DNA of 64,000 nt from Hermetia illucens (taxonomy: Eukaryota > Arthropoda > Insecta > Diptera > Stratiomyidae), in the NCBI RefSeq assembly GCF_905115235.1, contig NC_051851.1, forward strand, positions 68,383,559-68,447,558, given 5' to 3'. A program made the translations under genes and the position numbers. Below the pieces are notes generated by a model that did no database searches, was not told the origin of the DNA, and saw only the letters and a program-made list of their open reading frames with translations. The number at the start of each line of letters is the position of its first letter. Position 1 is the first letter of the stretch. Of the stretch, positions 10,300-22,200 are shown one piece after another.

Positions 10300-11665
10300 T
10301 TTTTTAAATGATAAAATGAGTTTTTTTGTGATATCATTTCTGGAAAACCCTGCTAGTAACACTTTAATTTCGATTTTTTAGCCACTCGACGATTTTTGTG
10401 ATAAACGTTCAGGTTTAGCTATAATTAAGATCAAATTCTGCAATTTTCTCAATTTTTCAATAGCTATAATAAGGAATCCCTTCATCTTCATCAGTTTCGT
10501 CAACTAGGACACTTCAGTGATATAAGTTGGGCACTACTGTTTAAAGGATAGTAAGCGTGAATATAGTGTCATGTCGACAAAAGGATTGTAATAGTAAAAT
10601 ATGCAAAAAGCTCATTATATGAATTTTTCGATTATTTTATTCTGAGGATGATGTTAATATTGGTCGCCGAAAACGCACTCGCAGATATAAAATGGCGAAA
10701 ATTTTGATGACTATTTGAATGCCAGTGCTTGGAATATTTCTCCCGTTTTCAGCTTCGCGGGTTTGTCTCCATATGAAGAATGCAGCCCGGTATCTTCAAG
10801 ATGTTTTGTAATCATAATCACTGCTTACCGCCGACAATTACTTACCTTGTTATCGTGAGTAAGCTCCTTAAGAGAACCAGAGGTGAAGCTAAGTGGTAAC
10901 CAAAACTCCATGCCAACGTGCAACTACCGTGCTGAGGGTTGAATGGTCACTGGGTTTCAGATGTGGCCGTGAACAGTGAGCTTTTAGTAGCAGGCGACTC
11001 CCAGTTTCAACTAGCCTTGTCTCGGTAAAAAGGGGTCAGCGAAATCGATTTACGTTCCTCAGTAAAACTTTGGCATGTTATGGTATGCTAAAACTCGAAA
11101 AATTAAACAGAAATCAAAGTTAAATGTGGATGGTGGTAATCCAACCCGTAGTGCGGAGTAACGTTAAGATTATAGATGGTGAGCTTGAGTGTAGAGTCTT
11201 TACGTATTCCATTAAGGACCAGTCCAACTGGGACCCAGTCCTTAACGGACGAATCGAAGCCGGCTTCAGTTAGCGCCTTCTACTGAGGCTAAAATCTTAC
11301 TTGCAAGTAAGCGTCTGTTTTCGAGCAAAAAACAGCCTCTGGGCAAATCGCCTTCTGACAAAACAAAATCTTCGGGCAAACCGCTTCCGGGCATACCACA
11401 TCTCCTGGTTGTGCCAAGGTTGACGAGAAAAGATCGCCTAAAGGCAATTGTGGCTTGGGGTAAACCGAAGCATTCTAACAATTTCAACTTCTCAGTTCAA
11501 AGTGCAACAAAGAGGCCATTCATTCATTTGCAGCCAAGTCTATCGAAGCCGATGGATGCGTCTTCCATGACGCAGTAATCCATCTGATTACGGAAACTCC
11601 TCCCAGCTGTAAGGACTAACCCCGAAGAGGGTCTCTGAGTTGTTATCGTTCAAAACGTGTTTTCT
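10300..11665. other. Unassigned sequence
   Basis: AT-rich to about 10900. The stretch 11000-11650 is more GC-balanced and looks like an old repeat or LINE leader, but I cannot assign it. No host gene is seen. Confidence 0.3.
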
Positions 11666-11669
11666 CTGG

Positions 11670-12165
11670 TCATATTTTTTTTAAGAATTGTGGTGTCCTA
11701 CGTCCGCATCCATTTGATGTAGGACCGGTCCAAATGGAGAGCAACTTACTCCCTCTTTTTTTGGTCCACGGACCCCTCGTTTAGGGCTTAGCCTTCAAAC
11801 TTTCAAAATCTTAAGCGATGACGGCTTGCTGCCTGACCCCTGCCCTAGGAGCAGCGTGACGGAAGCGGCTCGCAGATGTTAAGTGCTCCTTTATATAATT
11901 CGCAGAATACAACATGGCTACGAATTATACTGAGCGTAAATCCGTCCATATTTTGGACCAAAGCTTGGCCAGAGCTGAGCATTATTTTTTTAAGAATTGC
12001 GGGGTCCTAAGTCCGCATCCACTTAATGTCGGACCGGACCAAATGGAGAGCAACTGACGATTTGCCTTTGCCGGGGTAAGAAACCGTAAAGCCGTCATCG
12101 CTTAAGATTTTGCAAGTTTGCATGCTAAGCCCTAAACGAGGGGTCCGTGAACCAAAAACAAAAGG
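11670..12165. repeat. Interspersed repeat X, copy 2
   Basis: Same family as 8300-8695: GTCCGCATCCA with a TAGGACCGGTCC-like block, CCCCTCGTTTAGGGCTTAGC, AGATGTTAAGTGCTCCTTTA, and a second T-rich AAGAATTGCGGGGTCC start at about 11985. It ends with the inverted GTAAGAAACCGTAAAGCCGT block at 12077. The repeated start suggests two overlapping insertions or a terminal-repeat structure. It abuts and truncates the R1-type relic. Confidence 0.55.
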
Positions 12166-13640
12166 GAGTAGCGGTCGCCACGTGGGCAAAGTAACATCGC
12201 ATGCTTTCGCCATCCTTAGGGAGATTTGGGTTTCTTTCTCCCTAACCATACCATCCAGGGATATGTCGAGTTTGAGCGCTGCAGAAGACGTGTCGAATTC
12301 AAAAGCTTTCGTCGCCTAGCCAGCCAAACCACCCGGCATTCTATTAGCTGAAGCTGCTCACACGTATGTCAGATCCACTATGGACCATAGGCCCCTTACT
12401 TCCGACATCCGCGAGTTCCAAGACTAACTCCACGAATGCTTTGAGGAGAGCGTGATCACTCATATTCGTTGTTCGACTGCCACATTCAAGAGCCCACGCA
12501 TTAAAAATCTCCGCTACGGGAGAGCACACTCAGCATTTGTTTGTGGTCAGCAAATGTAGTGCTGGGTGGAGCCTAGCAGCTATATATATGGATTTCTTAC
12601 CATTTCTGGGTGCCCCATTAATTTTTGGATGGCTTCCCCTCCGCAAGATCATCAACCACATCAATCTTTTATCTTTATATCGTAGAGGGATGGTTTGCGA
12701 GAGCAGGTCCTGTGCCGTCTAGTAGAAGTTGAGGTTGATTTGTGTCAACCTAATTTGCATTTTCGTTGAGGGTTCTACTGTATTCCGTGCACTTGATGCT
12801 ATCTGTAATGTACTGATGGTCCACACCCTAATTCCTCTCGCACAGTAAGCAATTTGGGTCAGCTCCATAGTCTTTGCTGATGTGGCCTTCTGCTCCGCAT
12901 CTCCTGCATTGCTGCGAGTTGTCATCCGCACTGGTACATGAATTCACAATGTGATCAAAACCAAGGCATCGCTTCAGTGCGATTTCCTTCCTAAGCCGAT
13001 ACATAACCCAACCTATTCTTATTCTCCCTGCTGCAAGCACTTTGAATGCTGCCTCCATTGGTAGACTGATGACGGTGGTTTGTGTTCCACGGTAGGCTTT
13101 CCGTAACGTTTTCACCGCCGACTCTTATAGTCTAATAAGATTGAATTGCTTTTCAAACTCCTTTTGAACCTCCTCCTTCTTGATGGCATCATCCACATCC
13201 TCACAGATTATAGTGATCTCCGGCGTACTAGCCCTTATGTCGGCTTCCTGTCCTAACGACTTTCCATTTTGGCTTAAAAATTTGTCTGCGATTACATCCT
13301 TGAATTTCTTGAGCTCTAGCATAAGGTTTCCTTTCTAGGGGCGTTTGCGGCTAACAGTATCTCCCAAATTAGTGAGTTCAGGGTCTGCCTTCACTTTGCT
13401 GAGAGTATCAGCATATGATCTTTTACTTTTGATGATGATAATCTGCGGACTTATGTTGCTCCGATCTTTCCTTTTTCGAGCTGCCACGTTTTTCGAAGCT
13501 TCCACATCCTCCTTGAGAGATCCACTCTCTTTTTCTGGAATCACGGCTATGTGAGTTTAGCCATCCTCCTCACCCTTTCCACTTTTTTGAGTGTTGAGCT
13601 ATTTTCTCTCTTCGGGGCTGCTAGTCTGTTCATTCCTTGA
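12166..13640 (-). mobile_element. R1-clade LINE relic (ORF1 and start of ORF2)
   Basis: Minus strand, related to the element at 25630-30440. ORF1 pieces lie in three frames. 13335-13544 has KSKRSYADTLSKVKADPEL; 13125-13322 is the middle; 12828-13115 has RIRIGWVMYRLRKEIALKRC followed by CCHC knuckles such as CRRCGAEGHISKD. ORF2 starts near 12755 (IRLTQINLN) and an endonuclease piece follows at 12344-12529 (FNAWALECGSRTTN). It has several frameshifts and is cut off by repeat X before the RT domain. Confidence 0.75.
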
Positions 13641-13729
13641 ACCTTTCGACTGTCTCTACAGTCTGATTTTGAATAGTATTCATTATTAATGTATTATATT
13701 TTTACTGCACTGCGATAGTAACTCCCCTG

Positions 13730-13741
13730 TAAGGAGGGGAT
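13730..13741 (+). repeat. Target-site duplication, left copy (LOA-type LINE)
   Basis: TAAGGAGGGGAT, repeated exactly at 19192-19203 on the far side of the LOA-type element. Confidence 0.75.
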
Positions 13742-14151
13742 CAAGCAGTGTACTGCAGGATAGACTGATGCGGAACATAGCTCCCTGAGGCCAACCTATC
13801 TTTGTCTAAGGATGAGTTGCCTCTCCTCTGGGACGGTGTGTGCCTTTTCAGGGGCCAAGCCTCTCGTCTACCAAGACCGTTAGTGAGTGGTGATAGCCAC
13901 ACCCTGTACGAGGTGACCCTACTATTAACAAAACGCTACGGATCTAGACTGGGGAGTCGAAAAACACCTCCCCCAATCCAGGGTGTCATGCGAACCGTGC
14001 CCATTGGATAGTTTGCAGTCGGGGGTAACTGGCTGTATTCGAACGGAGCCTCACTGATACCTGGTCGCCTCAGTGAGTAAGTTAGATCTTACCGTGCTAC
14101 GGGGGGCTATGGCACGGCGGACCTCTTAACCCCCATACTCGTGGGAATCAA

Positions 14152-15456
14152 ATGAGTACAAAACTGGAAAAAAAAACAAAAACCAAAAAAGCGGGGCCCC
14201 GTACCGCACCAAAACTGGTTAATCAGGTGGAGGCACGTCTCCGAATTACTGAAAGCCAGGTGACTACACCCAAGAAGGGAGAAGTTGGGACGTCAAGCAG
14301 TGGATCCAAGGTGAGCATTGGTATACTGCATGGACTACAGCCAACGAACACCACTGCTCAAAGAGCAGGGACCAGCAAAAGCACGTCTGAGATAAATATA
14401 ACAGACGTCAGGAAGGAGACAGGTCTCAGTGGCGCCGGGGTTAAATGGTACCTGCGCTATCTGAAGGAAGGCCTGAAACCAGAAGAGGCCCTTAAGAAGG
14501 CTCAGGACAGACCTAAGCCATCTCTACCGGAGCCGAGAAGGCGGGGAGCAGCAGAGATCAGCCCGCATGAAGGGAATGCTCCCAAAAAACCCAGACCTGA
14601 ACCCACGGGAAGAGAAAACCCGGGCAGGTCAGGAGTGAAGGCAGGACCCAGGAAGCCCGGCATTAGCTATGCTAGTGCGGTCAAGGGCATTCGACTGGCC
14701 ATACTGCCGAAAAGGTTTCCCGAGCAAATACTCACTCGGGAGGAACAGGAAATCATTGAAGAACTTGTCGTCAAGCAGATGATCAAGGGATGGACGTCGA
14801 AACTGGTGTTCACCGGGATACGCTTTCGACCAGGCCTTATACTGGTGGACTGCGCGACGGAAGGTACCGCAGAATGGGTCAGAACCATAATTCCTAGATT
14901 GCCAGGCTGGGAAGGGGTAGAACTGTCAACATGTGCTGGAGATGATATACCAGGAGCCCACATGGTGACAGTTTTTCTCCCAAAGGCCGCGGCAATAGTA
15001 ACAGAAGACCTCATGAGACTCCTAATTGCTCAGAACGAAGATCTCCATACTCGACTATGGAGAGTCTTCAGAAGCAAGGTGGAGGGAAAGGGTAAACTCC
15101 TCACGATCGGGGTAGATGACCGATCCCTAGAGGCAATTAAACGTCGGAGTTGTCATATCAACTACCGATTTGGCAACATACCCGTGCATGTGCACAAGGA
15201 AAAGCCAAGGAAAGAGACCTCGGAGGAGGCATCGGGTGGAAAACTTACCGAGGTCCCTGAAGAAGTCGCGGAAGCCATAGAGGCGGAAAGAACGGGATCA
15301 ACCAGGGAAATAGACCTGCTGCCCAGTGAAGAGCAGAAGTTGGACGACCTAGACCTAGGACTGCTAGGGCTCGGGGTGGACAGCGACTCGCAGGAAAGCG
15401 CCATGTCGGAGGAGGAGGGTGACACTCCGACAGTGGAGAAGAGCTCCAAACAATAA
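14152..15456 (+). CDS. LOA-type LINE ORF1 (gag-like RNA-binding protein)
   Basis: 434 aa, ATG at 14152 just after the GGGAATCAA leader end. The N-terminal 190 residues are basic and low in complexity (KKTKTKKAG, many Pro/Lys/Arg). They include SGAGVKWYLRYLKEGLKPEE (about residues 94-113), a helix pair seen in LOA-type ORF1 proteins. A folded central part (about 190-340) follows, then an acidic, serine-rich tail. No CCHC knuckle is visible, unlike the R1-type ORF1. It presumably binds element RNA to form the transposition particle. The stop at 15454-15456 lies 8 bp before the ORF2 ATG, so ORF2 is probably reached by reinitiation. Confidence 0.75.
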   Translation: MSTKLEKKTKTKKAGPRTAPKLVNQVEARLRITESQVTTPKKGEVGTSSSGSKVSIGILHGLQPTNTTAQRAGTSKSTSEINITDVRKETGLSGAGVKWYLRYLKEGLKPEEALKKAQDRPKPSLPEPRRRGAAEISPHEGNAPKKPRPEPTGRENPGRSGVKAGPRKPGISYASAVKGIRLAILPKRFPEQILTREEQEIIEELVVKQMIKGWTSKLVFTGIRFRPGLILVDCATEGTAEWVRTIIPRLPGWEGVELSTCAGDDIPGAHMVTVFLPKAAAIVTEDLMRLLIAQNEDLHTRLWRVFRSKVEGKGKLLTIGVDDRSLEAIKRRSCHINYRFGNIPVHVHKEKPRKETSEEASGGKLTEVPEEVAEAIEAERTGSTREIDLLPSEEQKLDDLDLGLLGLGVDSDSQESAMSEEEGDTPTVEKSSKQ

Positions 15457-15464
15457 CGGAGCCA

Positions 15465-18400
15465 ATGGCCAGCACTAGGATAGCCCAGATAAACCTCCAC
15501 CATGCGAGAGCTGCATCTGCAGTGATTGCAAGGGCAAATTCCAAGGAGAACATTGGAATAGTGCTGGCTCAGGAGCCCTGGGTGTACCGGGGGCAGATTC
15601 GCGGTCTGCAAGGAGGAGACATGCAGGTAATTTGGGACTCCTCTTGTGAAAAACCAAGAGCTTGCATAATTCTCAAACGTAATCTAAAATACATATGTCT
15701 TTCAGAGTTCTTAACCGGGGACCTTGTGGCTATCCAAGTCTCATTGGAAGCCGGGAGGAGCACTCGAAAGGTAGTGGTAGCATCGGGATACTTCCCAGGA
15801 GACGAGAGCCGGGCTCCACCGGAACAAGTCGCAAAGCTGACGGAGTATTGCGAGGAGAGGGCGTTACCACTTCTTCTCGGCTGCGATGCCAACGCCCACC
15901 ACGAAGTATGGGGAAGCAGCGAAACTAATCGTAGAGGTGAGTACCTTCTCGAATTTATTCTTAGTAATAAGTTAGAAATATACAACGTTGGGAACACTCC
16001 AACATTTGTGACCAGCACCAGACAAGAGGTACTAGATATAACTCTAGGAAATTCCCTAATGAACGGGATGGTCAGGAATTGGAGGGTGTCGGATGAACCC
16101 TCAATGTCTGATCACAGGATAATCAGATTCGACATTGAGGGTAACTCCGAAATAAAAAGAATAATAAGGAATCCCAAGAGAACGGATTGGGAATCCTACA
16201 CAATGCACCTGAGCAACAACATTGCCCACCTTCAAGGGAGCGGTGACATCAGGAGCGAATTAGAATTAGAAACGGTGGTGGAAGACCTCAACACAATCGT
16301 CATTGACGCATATGAGGCCAGCTGTCCGGCCAAGACAGTCAAGTCATCAAGGGATGTACCATGGTGGAACAGAAACTTAGCCAGAATGAGAACGGAGGTA
16401 CGAAAACTCTTTAACCGGGCAAAACGAACCGTGGACTGGCGGAGGTATAAAAATGCACTGACTGCGTATAGCAACGCCATCAGGGAAGCGAAACGGAACA
16501 GCTTTAGGGAATTCTGTGAAGGGATTGAACAGATCACAGAAGCAATTAGGCTGTACAAGGCTGTAGCCAAAGACGCGAGAATATCCTCTGTCTGCTTGAA
16601 AAAGGAAGATGGGACATTCACCGAGAATGAGGAGGACAGGGTACACCTGCTTCTCAGATCTCATTTCCCGGGGTCCTACCCCTCGGCGGCAGGCGACAAT
16701 AATCTGCCTGACACCCCAACAACGAATAAAAGGGGAAGGAAAGAGAGCTGGAAACTAGCAAAAGAGGTATGCTCAGAAGCTAGGCTAAGATGGGCAGTGG
16801 GAACCTTTCAACCAATGAAATCTCCCGGAGCAGATGGCATTTTCCCAGCACTTATCCAGAGAGGCCTAGGAATTATCCTAGAGTCTCTTCTGAGGGTGGT
16901 AAGGGGGAGCATAGCACTGGGTTACATACCAAGGGCATGGAGACGGGCAAAAGTGGTCTTTATTCCGAAGGCGGGTAAAAAGGATCCTTTTCACCCTAAA
17001 TCTTTCAGACCAATCTGCCTAACATCGTTCGTACTCAAAACGGTGGAGAAGGTCATAGACAACTATATTAGAACTAACGTTCTAAAGCGTAATCCCTTAC
17101 ATCACTGTCAACACGCCTACCGGGCAGGAAGGTCAACTGAAACTGCTCTGTATCAGCTGACAGAGGTACTACGGGACGCCATTGAAACAAAAGAAATTGC
17201 ACTGTGCGCGTTTTTGGATATCGAAGGAGCATTCGACAACACATCGCACACAGAGATACAGGATGCCCTGAGCCGCAAAGGAGTGGGAAACACCCTGGCA
17301 CTCTGGATGGGCAAAATGCTAGAAAGCAGACAAATAAAGGTACAAACAGGTACAAATTCTATTATCATGAACACCACTCAAGGCTGTCCACAGGGCGGAG
17401 TACTATCGCCGCTGATGTGGAGTATGGTAGTGGATGAACTCCTGGACGTGTTAACTAATACTGGAATACAAGTCCAGGGCTACGCGGACGACATTGTTCT
17501 AATCTGTAGGGGCAAATATGAAGATACCCTATGTGATAGAATCCAAACTGGATTAAGGGTTACTAGTGCCTGGTGCAGGAAGGTGGGACTGCGGATCAAC
17601 CCAACCAAAACCACCATAGTACCATTCACTAGGAGGCGTAAGCTGGATCACCTGAAAGCCATAACATTACATGATATGGAGGTGAAACGAGAAACAGAGG
17701 TAAAATACTTGGGAATCACGCTAGACCAAAAATTACTCTGGAAGACACATGTCGGAAACACTTGTCGGAAAGCCACGAGGGCTCTGATGACTTGCAGATC
17801 CATAGCAGGAAAAAAATGGGGTTGTAGCCCGAAGATACTACTTTGGATATATACTGCAATAGTAAGACCAATGATTACCTATGGAGCGGTAATCTGGGCA
17901 GAAAGAACCCAACTCAGCACACAAGCCAGGGAATTACATAAGCTCCAAAGGCTGGCTTGCGTGTGTATCAGTGGGGCAACGAGGACATGCCCAACGGCAT
18001 CCCTGGAGGTCCTTCTGGGATTAACCCCTCTCCATCTGCACATACAGATGCAGGCAAGGAGATCAATATTCAGGATGGCCGGTAGCATGAGTGAGGCGGG
18101 GAGCTGCCTAAATCGAAGGAAGATTGATATCCTTTCTAGGCGGTATCCCGAATTACTGATACCGAGGGACAACATGACAACGAGGTTTCACTTCGATAAG
18201 AAGTTTGAAACACGTTGGAGTAACAAGACAAACTGGGAAAGCGTGGCTGCGACATACGGCTTAAACCAGCAACTGATTACTTGGTACATTGACGGATCCC
18301 TCACAGCAGAGGGAGCGGGTGCCGGTGTCATTGGTCCAAGGAAAATGTACTTTGAGCCAATGGGCAGGTACACTAGCATATTCCAGGCGGAAATTTACGC

Positions 18401-19109
18401 CATAGACAAATGTGCCTCCTTTAATCTGCAAAGGAACTACAGGGGGCAGAACATAGCAATTCTCACCGATAGCCAAGCAGCGATCAAGGCACTTAGGTCC
18501 AACCAGGTGAACTCTAAACTGGTATGGGAATGCCTTGAGAGACTGAATACACTCGGCTCGCCCAACAAGGTCTGGATACTTTGGGTTCCAGGCCATGCTG
18601 GGCTGGAAGGCAATGAGGCAGCGGATGAACTAGCCAAGAAGGGAGCAGGGATGCCTTTATACGGGCCAGAACCCTTCTGTGGAATCGGAAACGGTTTCAT
18701 GGCTATGAATCTAAGAAACGAAGAAAAACGGTTGAGGGAACTATATTGGGCGGGCCTACCAGGGATGGAGCAGTCCAGAGTGCTTATTGGGGGATACGAA
18801 CCCATGCGCACAAAGGATTGCTTAAACCTCACCAAAAAGAACCTCCGAATCATAGTGGGAATTCTCACTGGTCATTGTCGGCTGAACTACCACCTAGGGA
18901 AGCTAGGGATATCTACGGACACTGCCTGCAGGTTCTGTGAGGAGGAGGACGAAACCTCTATGCACGTCCTGGGACAGTGTCCAGCACTTGTGCAAAGTAG
19001 GTCGATACATCTGGGAGAACACTTAATACCAGATGCAAAGCTGAAACTTCTGGAAGTGGGGAACATACTAAAGTTCCTAACGGTTACTGGCCTGCTTGAG
19101 ATACTATGA
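15465..19109 (+). CDS. LOA-type LINE ORF2: endonuclease, reverse transcriptase, RNase H
   Basis: 1214 aa, uninterrupted. The AP-type endonuclease is at about 1-225 (AQINLHHARA, AQEPWVYRG, GCDANAHHEVWGS, SMSDHRIIRFD). The reverse transcriptase is at about 440-720 (FIPKAGKKD, RPICLTSF, FLDIEGAFDNTS, QGCPQGGVLSPLMW, catalytic YADD at 673-676). RNase H is at about 938-1060, with the four acidic residues in place: Asp943 (YIDGS), Glu976 (FQAEIYAI), Asp1002 (LTDSQAA), Asp1054 (NEAADELA). A C-terminal zinc-knuckle-like CRFCEEEDETSMHVLGQC ends the protein. Target-primed reverse transcription of the element RNA is the expected activity. All key residues are present, so this copy may be competent. Confidence 0.85.
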   Translation: MASTRIAQINLHHARAASAVIARANSKENIGIVLAQEPWVYRGQIRGLQGGDMQVIWDSSCEKPRACIILKRNLKYICLSEFLTGDLVAIQVSLEAGRSTRKVVVASGYFPGDESRAPPEQVAKLTEYCEERALPLLLGCDANAHHEVWGSSETNRRGEYLLEFILSNKLEIYNVGNTPTFVTSTRQEVLDITLGNSLMNGMVRNWRVSDEPSMSDHRIIRFDIEGNSEIKRIIRNPKRTDWESYTMHLSNNIAHLQGSGDIRSELELETVVEDLNTIVIDAYEASCPAKTVKSSRDVPWWNRNLARMRTEVRKLFNRAKRTVDWRRYKNALTAYSNAIREAKRNSFREFCEGIEQITEAIRLYKAVAKDARISSVCLKKEDGTFTENEEDRVHLLLRSHFPGSYPSAAGDNNLPDTPTTNKRGRKESWKLAKEVCSEARLRWAVGTFQPMKSPGADGIFPALIQRGLGIILESLLRVVRGSIALGYIPRAWRRAKVVFIPKAGKKDPFHPKSFRPICLTSFVLKTVEKVIDNYIRTNVLKRNPLHHCQHAYRAGRSTETALYQLTEVLRDAIETKEIALCAFLDIEGAFDNTSHTEIQDALSRKGVGNTLALWMGKMLESRQIKVQTGTNSIIMNTTQGCPQGGVLSPLMWSMVVDELLDVLTNTGIQVQGYADDIVLICRGKYEDTLCDRIQTGLRVTSAWCRKVGLRINPTKTTIVPFTRRRKLDHLKAITLHDMEVKRETEVKYLGITLDQKLLWKTHVGNTCRKATRALMTCRSIAGKKWGCSPKILLWIYTAIVRPMITYGAVIWAERTQLSTQARELHKLQRLACVCISGATRTCPTASLEVLLGLTPLHLHIQMQARRSIFRMAGSMSEAGSCLNRRKIDILSRRYPELLIPRDNMTTRFHFDKKFETRWSNKTNWESVAATYGLNQQLITWYIDGSLTAEGAGAGVIGPRKMYFEPMGRYTSIFQAEIYAIDKCASFNLQRNYRGQNIAILTDSQAAIKALRSNQVNSKLVWECLERLNTLGSPNKVWILWVPGHAGLEGNEAADELAKKGAGMPLYGPEPFCGIGNGFMAMNLRNEEKRLRELYWAGLPGMEQSRVLIGGYEPMRTKDCLNLTKKNLRIIVGILTGHCRLNYHLGKLGISTDTACRFCEEEDETSMHVLGQCPALVQSRSIHLGEHLIPDAKLKLLEVGNILKFLTVTGLLEIL

Positions 19110-19191
19110 TCAACAGATACACTATAACCAGTAAAAGGGGCACAATAGTTCTTCAAGGACGCGGTGCAACTTTCCCTTAACAGAATAATAA

Positions 19192-19203
19192 TAAGGAGGG
19201 GAT
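19192..19203 (+). repeat. Target-site duplication, right copy (LOA-type LINE)
   Basis: TAAGGAGGGGAT, identical to 13730-13741. About 60 bp of host DNA separate it from the RTE target duplication at 19264. Confidence 0.75.
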
Positions 19204-19263
19204 TAAGGACGCACTCAAAGTATACCTTGCATGTCCTGAAAGGCATTAAAAGGGATAGAAATC

Positions 19264-19274
19264 TGCGGGCTAGT
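19264..19274. repeat. Target-site duplication, left copy (RTE element)
   Basis: TGCGGGCTAGT, repeated exactly at 22398-22408 beyond the other end of the RTE insertion. Confidence 0.75.
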
Positions 19275-22200
19275 CATCATCATCATCAACGGCGCAACAA
19301 CCAGTATCCGGTCTAGGCCTGCCTTAATAAGGAACTCCAGCCATCCCCGTTTTGTGTCGAGGTCCACCAATTCGATATCCCTTAAAGCTGTCTGGCGTCC
19401 TGACCTACGCCATCGCTCCATCTCAGGCAGGGTCTGCCTCGTCTTTTTTTCCTACCATAGATATTGCCCTTATAGACTTTCCGGGCTGGATCACCCCCAT
19501 CCATACGGATTAAGTGACCCGGGCACTGTAACCTATTGAGCCGGATTTTATCCACAACCTGACGGTCATGGTGTCGCTAATAGATTTCGTCGTTATGTAG
19601 GCTACGGAATCGTCCATCCTCATGTAGAGGGCCAAAAATTCTTTGGAGGATTCTTCTCTCGAACGCGGCCAAGAGTTCGCAATTCTTCTTGCTAAGAACC
19701 CAAGTTTCCGAGGAATATATAAGGACTGGATCATTGTCTTGTACAGTAAGACCTTTGACCCTATGGTGAGACGTTTCGCGCGGAACGGTTTTTTGTAAGC
19801 TGAAATAGGCTTTGTTGGCTAACAACAACCGTGTGCGGATTTCATCATCGTAGCTGTTATCGGTTGTGATTTTCGACCCTAGATAGGAGAAAATATCAAC
19901 GATCTCAAAGTTACAGTCTCCTATCTTTATTCTTCCCGTTTGAAGAGTGCGGTTTGATGTTGTTGGTTGGTTGGTTTTTGGTGCTGACGTTGTCACCATA
20001 TACTTTGCCTTGCCTCCATTTATGTGCAGCCCAAGATCTCACGCCGCCTACTCAATCTGGACGAAGGCAATTTGTGCGTCTCCGGTCGTTCTTCCCATGA
20101 TGTCAATATCGTCAGCATAGGCCAGCAGTTGGGTGGACTTAAAGAGGATTGTACCCCTTGCATTAACCTCAGCATCACGGATCACTTTCTCGAGGGCCAG
20201 ATTAAAGAAGACGCCTTTTCGTAGACCGTTATTGATGTCGAATGGTCTCGAGGGTGATCCTGCTGCTTTTATCTGGCTTCGTGTATTGGTCAGGGTTAGC
20301 CTAGTCAGTCTTATCAATTTGGTCGGGATACCGAATTCTCTCATTACCGTGTACAGTTTTACCCTGGCTATGCTATCATAGGAGCCTTTAAAGTCGATGG
20401 AGAGATGGTGCAACTGTTGTCCATATTCCAACAGTTTTTCCAACGTTTGTCGCAGAGAGAAAACCTGATCTGTTGCTGATTTGCCTGGAGTAAACCCTCT
20501 TTGGTATGAGCCAATGATGCTGTGGGCGTATGGGGCTATCCGACCTAGCAAGATAGTGGAGAATATCTTATAGATGGTACTCAGCTACGTGATACCTCTA
20601 TAATTGCTGCTCTGTGTAATATCTCCCTTTTTATGTATGAGACAGATAATGCCTCTTTGCCAGTCTTCAGGCGTTGATTCGCTGTCGCCTCCATATTTAA
20701 CCAATTCGGCTGTAATTCCATCGGCTCCTGGCGACTTATGATTTTTAATCCGATGAATTACACGGACTGTTTCTTCAGTTGGCGGGACCTCCAATTCGCC
20801 GATGTTCTGGTTGTTCAGTAGCTCATCAAAGTACTCAACCCATCGCTCTAATATGCCCATTCTGTCGGGAATCAGATTTTCCTCTATGTCTCGGCAGGAT
20901 GAGCATCGAGGTGTATAAGGTTTCATCCTGCTGACTGGTTGGTAAAACTTGCGCCCCTGGTGCGTTTGCTTCTTGTACTTTTCGAGTTCACAGACTTGTT
21001 GGTTCTCCCAGACTTCCTTTTTCCGTCTGTGAAGTCGCTTCTCCGCTCGACGGAGTTTGTGATAAGTCTCTGTGCGGGCCCGCGTTCTTGGAAAATGCAA
21101 CATTACTCGGTATGCAGCATTCTTCCGTTCCGTTGCTAGCTTACATTCATCGTCAAACCCGCCGTTCCGACTCTTTCTGGGGCTGGGGCCAAATATGTTT
21201 GTGACCGTATTTATGATAACATTTTTCAGGTGATTGTGAAGATCATTTATTGATGCCTCATCTCCTGGATCTCTGTTGACTGCGGTTATTGCGGCATCTA
21301 TTTCCCTCTTATAGGTGTTGCAGAGGACTGTGTCGTGGAGGGTGTTAACTCTCACCTGATTGTTAGAGGGGATTCTAGGTGGTGTTGTTATTCGGGCTCG
21401 GAGCACCGAGATAGTGATCCGAGTTTATATTGGTCCCCTATATGTTCTGACATTCATCAAGGCTGGGAGGTGGTCAATTTAGTTGAAAGTGGTCCCGTCT
21501 GGAGAGGGCCACGTATGCTTGTGGACCGCTTTCCGCGCAAACCAGGTACAGCAACCATTTCGTGTAATACTGCTAATTGAATGATCCGCAGTTCGTTATC
21601 GTTTGTCCGTATCGTCTGAATACGGGCTCCGTCTCCACTTGGCTGTTAAAATCCCCAAGTATGATTTTGATATCATATCTGGGACAGACTTCGAGGGTTC
21701 ATTCTACTGCCTCGTAGAAGGTATCCTTCTCCGCCTCTGCAGTCTCCTCTGTAGGGGCGTGAACGTCAATAAGGCTTATATTTCTAAATTTGCCTCGCAA
21801 GCGTAGAGTGCATATCCGTTCGCTTATGTTTTCAAAGCCGATAACAGCAGGTTTCATTTTTTTGGCTGACCAAGCAACCTACTCCGAACACATGGTTTAC
21901 TGGATGGCCACTATAGTATATCGTGTAGCAACCCTTCTCCAGGGAACCGGTCCCTGTCCAACGCATCTCCTGTAACGCTGTTATATCAGCCCTATTTTGG
22001 GACAGAGTATCGACTAGCTGCTCAGCAGCTTCATCTCTGTAAAGGGAGCGCACGATCCATGAGAAAATACGCAAATCGTTATTCTTTTATCGTTACCGGG
22101 TTCGTCGTTGTGTTATCTGTCCAGGCCGAGGCTCCTGTTGTGGCTTCGAAACCCCTCCCAACCTGGAGGACCAGTTGGTACAATTTGTCCTGTTTTCTTG

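Larger units (their letters stand above)
13742..19191 (+). mobile_element. Full-length LOA/I-like LINE, apparently intact
   Basis: A 5.45-kb non-LTR retrotransposon with a 410-bp leader (13742-14151), two long open frames 8 bp apart (ORF1 14152-15456, ORF2 15465-19109), an 82-bp 3' part ending in an AATAATA tail, and a perfect 12-bp target duplication on both sides. An RNase H domain after the RT together with an apurinic-type endonuclease places it in the I/LOA group of the Jockey superfamily. Open frames plus a perfect target duplication imply a recent insertion. Confidence 0.85.

Noticed and set aside
14667-18596. Several minus-strand ORFs of 90-150 codons within the LOA-type element
   Set aside because: They are antisense shadows of ORF1 and ORF2; the plus-strand frames carry clear EN, RT and RNase H motifs.
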